A DNA stretch of 64,000 bases. It comes from CALKAL01 sp051846895 (GTDB taxonomy: Bacteria > Bacillota > Bacilli > Bacillales > Alkalibacillaceae). The notes under the pieces are model-generated. The model was given only the letters and a program-made list of their open reading frames with translations. It was not told where the DNA came from and did not search any database. This document shows, one piece after another, positions 24,695 through 33,414 of this stretch. The translations under genes were made by a program, and so were the position numbers. Location of the stretch: contig JBPYCQ010000002.1 of the NCBI GenBank assembly GCA_051846895.1, positions 124,001-188,000 on the forward strand, read 5' to 3'. How positions within the stretch are numbered: the first letter of the stretch is position 1; each line of letters starts with the position of its first letter.

Positions 24695-25659
24695 GGCTCT
24701 GTTAAAGCCTGTTGTTGATAGTTTGATTATTCAACATCAAAGGAATCCTATTACTATGAAGATGATTAAAGGGAATTTGATACAAAATATGGAAACATAT
24801 GATACAATTAGGCTATCAAGTTTTACGACATAGACAGTGTTTCTTATTCAACTAACGGAGCAGCAGAGTTGAAGAGGCTAATTCGTCAATGCTGTTTTTG
24901 GGGGGAGAGAAAATTGAATAGGAGAAAGCAATATATTATTTATGGGCTTTTAGGAGCTGGGGTTTTATTTTTCTTTACGTTATGGGTTCTTGCAGAGAAG
25001 GATAAAAATGCATATGAAAAATATCTATCTGGTGAATTAGTTAATCAAATTGTCCATATTTCAAGTGCTCCACCATACGCATTAAGTATATTAGAAGAAG
25101 TAATAGATAATGGAAAAATAACAAGAGTACAGGCAGGAGAATTGGAAAGAAGTTTTTATGACTTAACCTTTGATACTCAAAAAATAGGTAATATGAACCT
25201 TTATCTTGGACGAATAGAAAATTATAGTGATGATGAAGTTGTATCAGTAAACAACGGGTATCGAAAATTTTTTATGTTCCTAAAACAAGATATGGAAAAT
25301 GATGAAATATTGACTTTAACAAATGAACAAATTGTAAAATTAAAGAAGATGAGAAATTTGATGCAAGAGTACAGTGAGGTTGTTGAATCCTCATTGAAGT
25401 ATACAGGTGAAGGAAATCAAAGTGGACAACCATCTGAATTCTTCGATTATTATCGAGATAAGGGAATTACCGATGATTATTGGGTTAATTTACTTAAAGG
25501 ATATGAAAAGGTCACAGATTTTAGTTATCGATTAAATTAACCCTTCTTCAACAAATGAGATGCGTTAGTTTAATAAGTCAATTAGAAATAAATAGAAATT
25601 CCGCAAATTAGGAAGTTCCATTTTTCTACCTAATAACAACATTAAACTTTAACATAGCC
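24695..25659. mobile_element. Transposase-less mobile cassette carrying one gene, 965 bp
   Basis: The left end is GGCTCTGTTAAAGCCTGTTG and the right end, read inward, is GGCTATGTTAAAGTTTAATG. The perfect 8-mer AATTTAAT flanks it (24687-24694 and 25660-25667), an exact target duplication. It contains one plus-strand ORF (24914-25540) for an unknown membrane-anchored protein and no transposase. The right end matches the left end of the element at 2204 in 25 of the first 29 bases, and its left end matches that element's right end, so both were moved by the same enzyme and lie in opposite orientations. This arrangement resembles mobile insertion cassettes known for some IS families; the transposase family is not proven by the sequence. 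Confidence 0.82.
24914..25540 (+). CDS. Unknown membrane-anchored protein, cargo of the mobile cassette
   Basis: I do not recognise this 208-aa protein. Residues 1-6 are basic (MNRRKQ), and residues 7-27 form one hydrophobic helix (YIIYGLLGAGVLFFFTLWVL), so it is probably an N-terminally anchored protein with most of its mass outside the cell. The rest is hydrophilic and helix-rich with no cysteines and no evident catalytic motif; the tail has EFFDYYRDKGITDDYWVNL. I start at the TTG at 24914 because GGGGGAGAG stands five to seven bases upstream and gives a proper anchor; the TTG at 24869 adds 15 residues without a ribosome-binding site. Start-proximal leader sequence lies inside the element, so it may carry its own promoter, but I could not define one. 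Confidence 0.7.
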   Translation: MNRRKQYIIYGLLGAGVLFFFTLWVLAEKDKNAYEKYLSGELVNQIVHISSAPPYALSILEEVIDNGKITRVQAGELERSFYDLTFDTQKIGNMNLYLGRIENYSDDEVVSVNNGYRKFFMFLKQDMENDEILTLTNEQIVKLKKMRNLMQEYSEVVESSLKYTGEGNQSGQPSEFFDYYRDKGITDDYWVNLLKGYEKVTDFSYRLN

Positions 25660-25702
25660 AATTTAATAAAAGATGATTACCAATTTAACAGAGCTTTTAA
25701 AT

Positions 25703-25750
25703 AAAATTAAGAGGTGTGATTTTTAAAAAGAAAACACACCACTTAATTTT
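25703..25750. terminator. Bidirectional terminator between the pyr/cassette side and rqcH
   Basis: AAAATTAAGAGGTGTG (25703-25718) pairs with CACACCACTTAATTTT (25735-25750) at 15 of 16 positions. The A-rich and T-rich stem ends supply a T run in both directions. It separates convergent genes. The remaining bases between 25541 and 25702 hold the cassette's right end and AT-rich sequence with no gene. Confidence 0.75.
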
Positions 25751-25792
25751 GTTAATGAGGCTAGAGAATAGGATCCTAATCTATAATCTATT

Positions 25793-27496
25793 TTATTTTC
25801 GCAATCTTTTAACAGTCGCTTCATCCGGCGTGACAAAAATTGTTTGCTGATTGTCGTAAATGACATAGCCTGGTTTTGCTCCATTCGGTTTTTTAACATG
25901 TTTTATAAATGTGTAATCAACTGGAACCGATGAAGATAATTTGGCTTTACTGTAATAAGCAGCAATTGTAGCAGCTTCAATTAATGTTTCTTCTGAAGGA
26001 TTATTTGACCGAATGATCACATGCGAACCGGGTATATCTTTCGTATGGAGCCAAATATCATTTTTATTAGCGAGTCGGTTCGTAACATATTCATTTTGTT
26101 TATTATTACGTCCGACAACAATTTCAGTTCCGTCAGTAGCTTCATAATAATCTGGAATAACTTCAGTCTTCTTCTGTTTCTTTTTGTTTGTACTTTTTTG
26201 TTTTAAATAACCTTCTTCTCGTAACTCTTCTCTAATATCTTCGACGTCTTGCTCTCTTGCTTGTTCTAGTTGTTGGATTAAACGTTCGAAATAATCTAAT
26301 TCAACTTTTGTTTTTTCAATTTCAACTTGGACAACTTCTTCGGACTTTTTTAGTTTTTGATATTGTTTAAAAAACTGCTGAGCATTTTGGCTCGGTGTCT
26401 TATTTGGGTCTAAATCAATTTCTATTTCCTTCTGATTTTCATCATAATAATCAATGACTTTCACCGAGGGATCACCTTGTTTAACTAAATGTAGATGAGC
26501 GGTTAATAGTTCACCTTTTTTCTGATAAAGCTCTTTTTGCTCGGCTTTTTTTAATGTATTTTCATGTTTCTTTATTTTTCGGATATTTTTATCACGTTCA
26601 TTTTTAAGGAAACGCATTAAATCTAGGGTTAACCCTTTGACACGATCACGTTCTGCTTTACCACTGTAATATGTTTCGAGCATCTCACTTACGGTTTGGA
26701 AATAGTCTTTTTCAAGCTCAGAATCAACGTCTTCAAGAACATGGTAATCATCTTTTTGATTATGTGAAATAAATGGTGTAAAGTCATTATTTAATAATCT
26801 GTTTTTAAATGTTGTAAATACAGATTCATATTTACTTACTTCGCCTAAATAAGCTTGTTTTGCTAATGCTTGGGCGACTTTTGGAGAGGTTCCCATTAAT
26901 ATATTCAAAATTTGCTGATCGATTTTCCCTTGGTTAAAATCTATTTTTTTTACGAAGTCAGATGGATCAATAGATATAGGGTTTATTTTCCCTTGGCTTG
27001 GTGGTTCAACATATGGTTGCCCAGGTAAAATAGCGCGATGTCTATTGTGTGCGTAGCTAATATGTTTGATGCTGTCTAATATGATATTGCGATCATGATC
27101 AATTAAAATAATATTACTATGCTTGCCCATTATTTCGATGATTAACTTTTTGTTTTTCTCATCGCCAATTTCATCTTTACTTCTAATCGTTAAATGAATG
27201 ATTCTTTCTAATTCAATTTGTTCAATCTTTTCAATAAATCCACTATTCAAATGTTTTCTTAACACCATACAAAACATCGGTGGCTCCTGTGGGTTTGAAA
27301 ACTTTTCTGTCGTTAAATGTAATCTCGCATAATTAGGATGAATCGATAATAGTAAATTTTCATTCTTACCGTTTTTCCTAACAGTTATAATTAATTCATG
27401 CTCTGTCGGTTGATAAATTTTTGATATTCTTCCATGCTGTAAACGGTCTATGAGTTCAGTTGTTATTGCACGAGTTACAATGCCGTCAAATGCCAT
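25793..27496 (-). CDS. rqcH: Ribosome quality control factor RqcH (NFACT family)
   Basis: RqcH binds stalled 50S subunits and recruits tRNA-Ala to add alanine tails that mark nascent chains for degradation; members were first annotated as fibronectin-binding proteins. The NFACT-N domain begins MAFDGIVTRAITTELIDRL. Long coiled coils run through the middle, and the NFACT-R domain near the C terminus has EIVVGRNNKQNEYVTNRLA, DIWLHTKDIPGSHVII and KPGYVIYDNQQTIFV. I use the ATG at 27496 (567 aa), preceded by AGAGGTGATTAAC; the GTG three codons earlier lies inside that site. It is transcribed against its neighbours. Confidence 0.95.
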   Translation of the reverse strand: MAFDGIVTRAITTELIDRLQHGRISKIYQPTEHELIITVRKNGKNENLLLSIHPNYARLHLTTEKFSNPQEPPMFCMVLRKHLNSGFIEKIEQIELERIIHLTIRSKDEIGDEKNKKLIIEIMGKHSNIILIDHDRNIILDSIKHISYAHNRHRAILPGQPYVEPPSQGKINPISIDPSDFVKKIDFNQGKIDQQILNILMGTSPKVAQALAKQAYLGEVSKYESVFTTFKNRLLNNDFTPFISHNQKDDYHVLEDVDSELEKDYFQTVSEMLETYYSGKAERDRVKGLTLDLMRFLKNERDKNIRKIKKHENTLKKAEQKELYQKKGELLTAHLHLVKQGDPSVKVIDYYDENQKEIEIDLDPNKTPSQNAQQFFKQYQKLKKSEEVVQVEIEKTKVELDYFERLIQQLEQAREQDVEDIREELREEGYLKQKSTNKKKQKKTEVIPDYYEATDGTEIVVGRNNKQNEYVTNRLANKNDIWLHTKDIPGSHVIIRSNNPSEETLIEAATIAAYYSKAKLSSSVPVDYTFIKHVKKPNGAKPGYVIYDNQQTIFVTPDEATVKRLRK

Positions 27497-27520
27497 GTTA
27501 ATCACCTCTTTATGTTGATT

Positions 27521-27526
27521 AGTATA
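27521..27526 (-). promoter_or_regulatory. Putative extended -10 promoter of rqcH
   Basis: On the minus strand the sequence reads TGCTATACT, an extended -10 (TGN plus TATACT, the hexamer at 27521-27526), 25 bases upstream of the rqcH start. A -35 hexamer is not evident, as is common with extended -10 promoters. Confidence 0.4.
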
Positions 27527-27634
27527 GCATGAAAAGAAGTGTTTTCGTTACTTAATGGAATATAGTATTGAAAAAAAGTTCCATTTAATGCAACATTAAA
27601 TTATGAGAAATGTTCCGATGAAAAAGGTGATATG

Positions 27635-28513
27635 ATGGTTAAAAGTATGACAGGATTTGGACAAGCTACTAAAAAGCTTGGAGAAACACAAATAACGATT
27701 GAAATAAAGACAGTAAATCATCGCTTTCTAGACTTATCATTTAGAATGCCTAGAGATTTATCTATATTTGAAGAAAAAATGAAAAAGGTCATTCAAACGT
27801 CTATTAAGCGAGGCCGTGTCGATGTATTTGTAAAATTACAAGGAGAATCTTTAAACAATCAAAAAATTGATGTTAATTGGAACTTACTTGATCAATATTT
27901 AGACCGTTTAAATGATATCCAATTAAAAAGAAATATTAAAGGTGAACTTAACATTAACGATTTACTCCTCCTAGAAGATCTTTTTACTAAAGAGGAACAG
28001 ACTGAACTTGATGATCAGTTTGAATCTTTTTTTATTAATATGATGGATGAAGTGATTAAACAAGTAACATTCATGCGAATAGAAGAAGGAAAATCGTTAA
28101 AGTTAGATATTATAAGTCATTTAGAAAAAGTTAGGCAAGTAACTGATCGTTTGCAGTCAAATTGCGATCGAATAAAAGAGCAGTATCGGGATAAAATTGT
28201 CAAAAGAATTGAAGAGCATTTAAAGGAAATCGATACCGATGACTCTAGAATTTATCAGGAGGCAGCTATTTTAGCTGAAAAAGGTGATATTACAGAAGAG
28301 ATTACGAGATTAGTTTCTCATATAGATCAATTTGAAGAGATTATTAAGTCCCAGGAACCCATTGGTAGAAAGCTTGACTTCTTAACTCAAGAACTACTAA
28401 GAGAAGCAAATACAATCGGATCCAAATCAAATGATGTAAGTATTAGTAAGCATGTCGTAGAACTAAAGAGCGAAATTGAGAAAATTAAAGAACAAGTACA
28501 AAATATCGAATAA
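27635..28513 (+). CDS. yloC: YicC/YloC family endoribonuclease
   Basis: YicC-family proteins have been shown to be RNA endonucleases. The family N terminus VKSMTGFGQA is at residue 2, and the Glu-rich C-terminal half contains EAAILAEKGDITEEITRLVSH and the closing GRKLDFLTQELLREANTIGSK. Two ATGs stand side by side; I prefer the second (27635, 292 aa) because AAGGTGA is then better spaced. It precedes remA and gmk as in Bacillus and may be divergently transcribed from rqcH. Confidence 0.9.
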   Translation: MVKSMTGFGQATKKLGETQITIEIKTVNHRFLDLSFRMPRDLSIFEEKMKKVIQTSIKRGRVDVFVKLQGESLNNQKIDVNWNLLDQYLDRLNDIQLKRNIKGELNINDLLLLEDLFTKEEQTELDDQFESFFINMMDEVIKQVTFMRIEEGKSLKLDIISHLEKVRQVTDRLQSNCDRIKEQYRDKIVKRIEEHLKEIDTDDSRIYQEAAILAEKGDITEEITRLVSHIDQFEEIIKSQEPIGRKLDFLTQELLREANTIGSKSNDVSISKHVVELKSEIEKIKEQVQNIE

Positions 28514-28516
28514 TAT

Positions 28517-28546
28517 TTGAGATTTTCCATGATTATAGAATATAAT
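28517..28546 (+). promoter_or_regulatory. Sigma-A promoter for remA-gmk-rpoZ
   Basis: TTGAGA (28517-28522) and a perfect TATAAT (28541-28546) are separated by 18 bp, directly after the yloC stop and 51 bases before remA. Confidence 0.7.
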
Positions 28547-28597
28547 AGTAGCATTAAGATAATTTCGTGTGAAATCAAATAGTTAGGGGAATAAAGT

Positions 28598-28858
28598 ATG
28601 AATTTAAAATTAATTAATATTGGATTCGGTAATGTTGTTTCTGCTAATCGGATAATTTCGATTGTGTCGCCTGAATCAGCCCCGATTAAACGTATTATTA
28701 CAGTGGCTAGGGATAATAATAAGTTAGTTGATGCTACATATGGAAGACGTACAAGAGCAGTTATTATTACAGATAGTGATCACGTTATTTTATCTGCGGT
28801 TCAACCAGAAACTGTTGGACAACGACTTGTTAACGATGATGTAAACATGGACAACTAG
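28598..28858 (+). CDS. remA: Extracellular matrix regulatory protein RemA
   Basis: RemA is a small DNA-binding activator of biofilm-matrix and osmoprotection genes in B. subtilis. The 86-aa protein has the family blocks LINIGFGNVVSANRIISIVS, SAPIKRIITVARD and DATYGRRTRAVIITDSDHV, which include the basic surface used for DNA contact. Start and length agree with the family, and the gene stands directly upstream of gmk as in Bacillus. Confidence 0.95.
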   Translation: MNLKLINIGFGNVVSANRIISIVSPESAPIKRIITVARDNNKLVDATYGRRTRAVIITDSDHVILSAVQPETVGQRLVNDDVNMDN

Positions 28859-28870
28859 GGGGAAATATTT

Positions 28871-29491
28871 GTGAAGGATGAGCGAGGAATACTTTTCATC
28901 TTATCCGGGCCATCAGGTGTAGGGAAAGGTACAGTTCGGAAAAGGTTATTTGAAGAGGATCAAGACTTATTATATTCAATCTCCGTAACAACACGTCAGC
29001 CTCGTGAAGGCGAAGTGGATGGAGTCGACTACTTTTTCAAATCGAAAGAAGAAGTTGAACAAATGATTGAAAATAATGAGCTAATCGAATATGCTGAATA
29101 TGTTGGAAACTATTACGGTACCCCACGGAAGTATGTTGAGGATTCATTAGCAAAAGGAAAAGATGTATTTTTAGAAATCGAAGTAAAAGGTGCTATGCAA
29201 GTTCGCGAAAATTTTTCCGAAGGTGTATTTATTTTCTTATTTCCACCGAGTTTGGAAGAGTTAAAAAACAGAATTATAACCCGTGGAACGGAAACAGAAG
29301 ATTTAGTTAGAAACCGTTTGCTTGAAGCTAAGAAAGAAATTGACATGATGGAAGCATACGACTATGTTGTCGTCAACGATCAAGTTGATGAAGCAGTAAA
29401 GAGAATTCAATCCATTGTTATAAGCGAACATTGTAAGCGTGAACGTGTCGCTAAACAATATAAAAAAGCATTAGGGAGTGAATTGACATAA
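28871..29491 (+). CDS. gmk: Guanylate kinase
   Basis: Gmk phosphorylates GMP to GDP, feeding GTP pools. The P-loop is GPSGVGKGT at residues 13-21, and the GMP-binding region has SVTTRQPREGEVDGVDYFF and EYAEYVGNYYGTP. The lid segment RGTETEDLVRNRL follows. The start is GTG at 28871, twelve bases after remA with GGGGGAAA upstream. It is 206 aa and overlaps rpoZ by one base. Confidence 0.97.
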   Translation: MKDERGILFILSGPSGVGKGTVRKRLFEEDQDLLYSISVTTRQPREGEVDGVDYFFKSKEEVEQMIENNELIEYAEYVGNYYGTPRKYVEDSLAKGKDVFLEIEVKGAMQVRENFSEGVFIFLFPPSLEELKNRIITRGTETEDLVRNRLLEAKKEIDMMEAYDYVVVNDQVDEAVKRIQSIVISEHCKRERVAKQYKKALGSELT

Positions 29492-29691
29492 TGTTAGAGC
29501 CTTCAGTTGATAATTTGTTAACTAAAATTAATTCGAAGTATGCATTAGTTATTATTTCAGCTAGACGTGCTAGAGAACTTCAAGATCATAAAAATCCGAT
29601 GATTGAAAACCCGAAATCAGTTAAAAATGTTGGGGTCGCGTTAGAAGAGATTGTAAGTGAAAAACTGAGATTAAAAGGGGAATTAGATTAA
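29491..29691 (+). CDS. rpoZ: RNA polymerase omega subunit
   Basis: Omega helps fold and assemble the beta-prime subunit of RNA polymerase. The 66-aa protein begins MLEPSVDNLLTKINSKYALV, with the conserved ISARRARELQ and NPKSVKNVGVALEEI following. It overlaps gmk as TAATG, the normal Bacillus arrangement, and is followed by a terminator. Confidence 0.95.
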   Translation: MLEPSVDNLLTKINSKYALVIISARRARELQDHKNPMIENPKSVKNVGVALEEIVSEKLRLKGELD

Positions 29692-29711
29692 ACATATTAG
29701 AGATTGATATA

Positions 29712-29737
29712 ACAACCTGCGATTCAGGTTGTTTTTT
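29712..29737 (+). terminator. Rho-independent terminator after rpoZ
   Basis: ACAACCTG (29712-29719) pairs with CAGGTTGT (29725-29732) across a five-base loop and continues into six T residues. Confidence 0.88.
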
Positions 29738-29787
29738 CTTATATCTTAATTTTAAGTCGTAATCTTCATATTTAGGAGAGATTTGTT

Positions 29788-30993
29788 ATGTTAAAAGGTA
29801 AAAATGTTTTATTAGGTGTTTCTGGAGGGATTGCAGCGTATAAAGCTTGTGCATTGACAAGTAAGTTAGTACAACATGGAGCAAATGTAAAAGTTGTGAT
29901 GACTAAAGGAGCAACTCAATTTGTGCAACCATTAACTTTTCAAGCGTTATCTAGAAACGCTGTCCATATTGATGCTTTTGATGAAAAAAATCCAGAAAAA
30001 ATTGCTCATATTGATTTAGCTGATTGGGCGGATGTTATTATTTTGGCCCCAGCAACAGCCCACTTAATCGGCAAAATAGCTAATGGTTTAGCGGATGATA
30101 TGTTAACAGCTATACTTTTAGCTTCTACGGCTCCTGTTTATGTAGCGCCTGCGATGAATGTGCATATGTACGACCACCCTTCTGTTAAACATAATTTAAA
30201 AACTTTAGAATCATACGGCTATCGGTTTATAGAACCTGGAGACGGTTATTTAGCATGTGGTTACGTTGGTAAAGGTCGATTAGAAGAACCGGAAAACATT
30301 ATCTCTGTCATTGAAAGTTTTGAAAGTAATAGTAATCTATTTGCCAATAAGAAGATCCTCATTACAGCTGGCCCAACTAAAGAGTCAGTCGATGCTGTTC
30401 GTTTTTTTACAAATCATTCTTCAGGAAAAATGGGGTATGCTTTAGCGGAAGTTGCTAGAAATTTTGGTGGAGATGTTACATTGATTTCTGGCCCTGTTAA
30501 TTTGGATCCGATTCCGGGAGTTAAATTAATAAAAGTTGATACTGCCGAGGAAATGTATGAGGCTGTTCACACTCATTTCGAGGAGCAAGATTTGGTGATT
30601 AAGTCTGCTGCTGTAGCTGATTATCGACCGAAAAAGCAAATAAAACAAAAGCTAAAGAAGAGTGATGGCGATTTAGTCATTGAAATGGAGCGGACAAAAG
30701 ATATTTTAAAAGAACTAGGGGAAAAGAAACAAAATCAATATTTAGTTGGATTTGCCGCTGAGACAAATGATCTTTACTATTATGGCAAACAAAAACTGGA
30801 TAAGAAAAACTTAGATGCAATAGTCATTAATGATATTAGTTCTAATCAATCAGGTTTTCAATCAGATATGAATGAAGTTAGATTGCTAACGAAAAAAGGT
30901 TTGGACGAAACGATTCCTCTTCAATCAAAGAGACAAATTGCAGAAAGATTATTAATGAAGTTTAAAGATGAGATGATGGGTGAGGGAAATTGA
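29788..30993 (+). CDS. coaBC: Bifunctional phosphopantothenoylcysteine decarboxylase / phosphopantothenate-cysteine ligase
   Basis: CoaBC performs two consecutive steps of coenzyme A synthesis. The N-terminal flavoprotein CoaC half has LLGVSGGIAAYKAC, the APAMNVHMY block and the flexible-loop Cys in YLACGYVGKGRLEEP. The CoaB half starts near residue 190 with ILITAGPTKESVDAVRFFTN and HSSGKMGYALAE. It is 401 aa. Its end overlaps the priA start, so translation is coupled. Confidence 0.97.
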   Translation: MLKGKNVLLGVSGGIAAYKACALTSKLVQHGANVKVVMTKGATQFVQPLTFQALSRNAVHIDAFDEKNPEKIAHIDLADWADVIILAPATAHLIGKIANGLADDMLTAILLASTAPVYVAPAMNVHMYDHPSVKHNLKTLESYGYRFIEPGDGYLACGYVGKGRLEEPENIISVIESFESNSNLFANKKILITAGPTKESVDAVRFFTNHSSGKMGYALAEVARNFGGDVTLISGPVNLDPIPGVKLIKVDTAEEMYEAVHTHFEEQDLVIKSAAVADYRPKKQIKQKLKKSDGDLVIEMERTKDILKELGEKKQNQYLVGFAAETNDLYYYGKQKLDKKNLDAIVINDISSNQSGFQSDMNEVRLLTKKGLDETIPLQSKRQIAERLLMKFKDEMMGEGN

Positions 30994-33401
30994 ATATTGC
31001 TAAAGTAATTGTTGATGTCGCAGCATCACCAACTGATAGTTTATATGATTACAAAATTCCTGATTCAATCAAACATGTCGTTCAACCAGGTGTTCGTGTC
31101 ATTGTGCCGTTTGGTCCACGTCAAGTCATGGGTTTTGTTATTTCGATCACAGACAAAAGTGAGTTCGAACAGTTAAAAGAAATTATTGAGGTGATGGATT
31201 TCACTCCGATTTTAACAGATGAACTCATTCATTTATCCGAATGGCTACAGAACGAATACTTATGTTTTCGAATCACTGCTTTACAGGCAATGCTTCCAGC
31301 CGTTTTCAAAGCTTCCTATGAAAAAGAAGTGTGGATATTAAATGAAGATTTACTTCCTGATGAGTGGTTCGAACTTTCTCAAGGTAGGGAAGTTTTTCCA
31401 TTCGATGAACTCGTGAAAAATGCTGTGTCAAATTATCAAGTAACTAAACTTATTAAAGAAAATATTATCGATATAAAATATGTCGTTAAAAGAAAGAATA
31501 AAATAAAGAAAGATACATATGTAGAGCGAGCAAAAGAAGTCCACTTACTTATAGAAGAGGAAGAAGCGATGAGTGGACAAGCCAAAAAGCAAAAAGAAAT
31601 TATTCAGTACTTTATTAATCATGATAGACCTGTTTTACTTAAGCAATTGCTTCATCACCTTAAGACTACTCGTGCTCCGGTCGAAGCATTAGTGAAAAAA
31701 GGCTTATTAAAATTTACCAAAAAAGAAGTGTACAGAGATCCGTATGACCAACATACATCTAACGAACCGACACAACCACTTCCATTAACTGAGCAGCAAC
31801 AAAAGGTGATGACTCCAATTATACAAACGTTAGAGCAACAGTTGTACCGTACATTTTTATTACATGGTGTTACGGGAAGTGGTAAAACAGAAATATACTT
31901 ACAATCGATTCAGCACGTTATAAATCAAGGAAAGGAAGCGATTGTTTTAGTACCTGAAATCGCCTTAACTCCACAAATGGTTTCACGTTTTAAAGCACGA
32001 TTTGGGGATGAAGTGGCTGTTATGCATAGCGGACTTTCCATTGGTGAAAAATATGATGAATGGCGAAAAATTCAACGTAAAGAAGTAAAAGTAGTAGTTG
32101 GTGCACGATCTGCTATTTTTGCACCTTTTGAAAATATCGGCATCATCATTATCGATGAGGAACATGAAACAACTTATAAGCAAGAAGATTATCCGAAATA
32201 CCATGCTAGAGAGGTAGCGAAATATCGGGCGAAAAATCACCATTGCCCAGTTATATTAGGAAGTGCGACACCGACATTGGAGTCTTACGCAAGAGCTTTA
32301 AAAAATAATTATCAATTACTAGAATTAACAGACCGAGTAAATACTAAACCAATGCCAGAAGTCGACATTGTAGATATGCGACAGGAACTAGCTAAAGGTA
32401 ATCGGACGATGTTCTCTGACTCTTTAACAGAAAAAATTAATGAACGGCTAGAACGAAACGAACAAATTGTTCTTTTACTTAATCGAAGAGGTCATTCTAC
32501 ATTTGTCATGTGTAGAGAATGTGGAGAAACCATTGAATGTGAACAATGCGATATCTCTATGACCTATCATCGTAACCAACATATTTTAAAATGTCATTAT
32601 TGTAATGCACAGCGTTCTATGCCCAAAACATGTCCAAAATGTAAAAGTGAGGCTATTCGATTTTTTGGTACGGGTACACAAAAAGTTGAAGAGGCATTAA
32701 ACATCCATTTTCCTGATGCACAAGTTATTCGGATGGATGTTGATACGACCAGTAGGAAAGGGTCACATGAGAGGCTATTAAAAAAATTTGAGAATAAAGA
32801 AGCTGATATTTTACTAGGAACACAAATGATTGCTAAAGGTCTCGATTTTAAAAATGTGACGCTCGTTGGTGTTTTAGCTGCGGATGCGATGTTACATTTA
32901 CCTGATTTTCGTGCTTCAGAAAAGTCATTCCAATTATTAACTCAAGTAAGTGGACGTGCAGGAAGACATGAACTTCCTGGAGAAGTAGTCATCCAAACTT
33001 ATACACCCGATCACTACAGTGTTGAGTATGCAAGCCAATATGATTATAGAGCTTTTTTTAATAAAGAAATGCGTGTTAGAAAACAGTTCGGCTATCCGCC
33101 ATATTATTTTTTAACATTAATTAATGTGTCACATGATAACCATGTAAAAGTAATTGAGGTAGCACAAAACATCGCTAATATATTATCACAGTACTTACCA
33201 GAAGAGTGTCAGTTGATGGGTCCGACTCCATCACCAATGCTTAGAATTAAAAATCGATATCGTTACCAGTGTATGGTAAAATATAAAAGTCGAAAAGATG
33301 TTGACCTTGCATTAAATAAAGTAATGGAAACGTATAGAAAAGAAATTAATCAAAATAAATTACAAATAACAATTGACTTAGAACCATATCATTTTATGTA
33401 G
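30990..33401 (+). CDS. priA: Primosomal replication-restart helicase PriA
   Basis: PriA recognises abandoned forks and reloads the replicative helicase. The N-terminal DNA-binding domain is followed by the helicase core: Walker A GVTGSGKTEIY (about residue 293), the DEEH box in IIIIDEEHETTYKQED, and the SATPT motif GSATPTLES. The zinc module has CRECGETIECEQC, CHYC and CPKC. It is 803 aa, full length. The start is TTG at 30990, overlapping the coaBC stop, with GGTGAGGG upstream. In Bacillus def follows; here fmt follows directly. Confidence 0.96.
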   Translation: MNIAKVIVDVAASPTDSLYDYKIPDSIKHVVQPGVRVIVPFGPRQVMGFVISITDKSEFEQLKEIIEVMDFTPILTDELIHLSEWLQNEYLCFRITALQAMLPAVFKASYEKEVWILNEDLLPDEWFELSQGREVFPFDELVKNAVSNYQVTKLIKENIIDIKYVVKRKNKIKKDTYVERAKEVHLLIEEEEAMSGQAKKQKEIIQYFINHDRPVLLKQLLHHLKTTRAPVEALVKKGLLKFTKKEVYRDPYDQHTSNEPTQPLPLTEQQQKVMTPIIQTLEQQLYRTFLLHGVTGSGKTEIYLQSIQHVINQGKEAIVLVPEIALTPQMVSRFKARFGDEVAVMHSGLSIGEKYDEWRKIQRKEVKVVVGARSAIFAPFENIGIIIIDEEHETTYKQEDYPKYHAREVAKYRAKNHHCPVILGSATPTLESYARALKNNYQLLELTDRVNTKPMPEVDIVDMRQELAKGNRTMFSDSLTEKINERLERNEQIVLLLNRRGHSTFVMCRECGETIECEQCDISMTYHRNQHILKCHYCNAQRSMPKTCPKCKSEAIRFFGTGTQKVEEALNIHFPDAQVIRMDVDTTSRKGSHERLLKKFENKEADILLGTQMIAKGLDFKNVTLVGVLAADAMLHLPDFRASEKSFQLLTQVSGRAGRHELPGEVVIQTYTPDHYSVEYASQYDYRAFFNKEMRVRKQFGYPPYYFLTLINVSHDNHVKVIEVAQNIANILSQYLPEECQLMGPTPSPMLRIKNRYRYQCMVKYKSRKDVDLALNKVMETYRKEINQNKLQITIDLEPYHFM

Positions 33402-33414
33402 AAAGGGATGTCCA

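Noticed and set aside
24777..24808. Promoter for the cassette cargo gene: TTGATA and TACAAT
   Set aside because: The spacer is 20 bp, too long for a normal sigma-A promoter. It could still be weakly active, but the evidence is not enough to list it.
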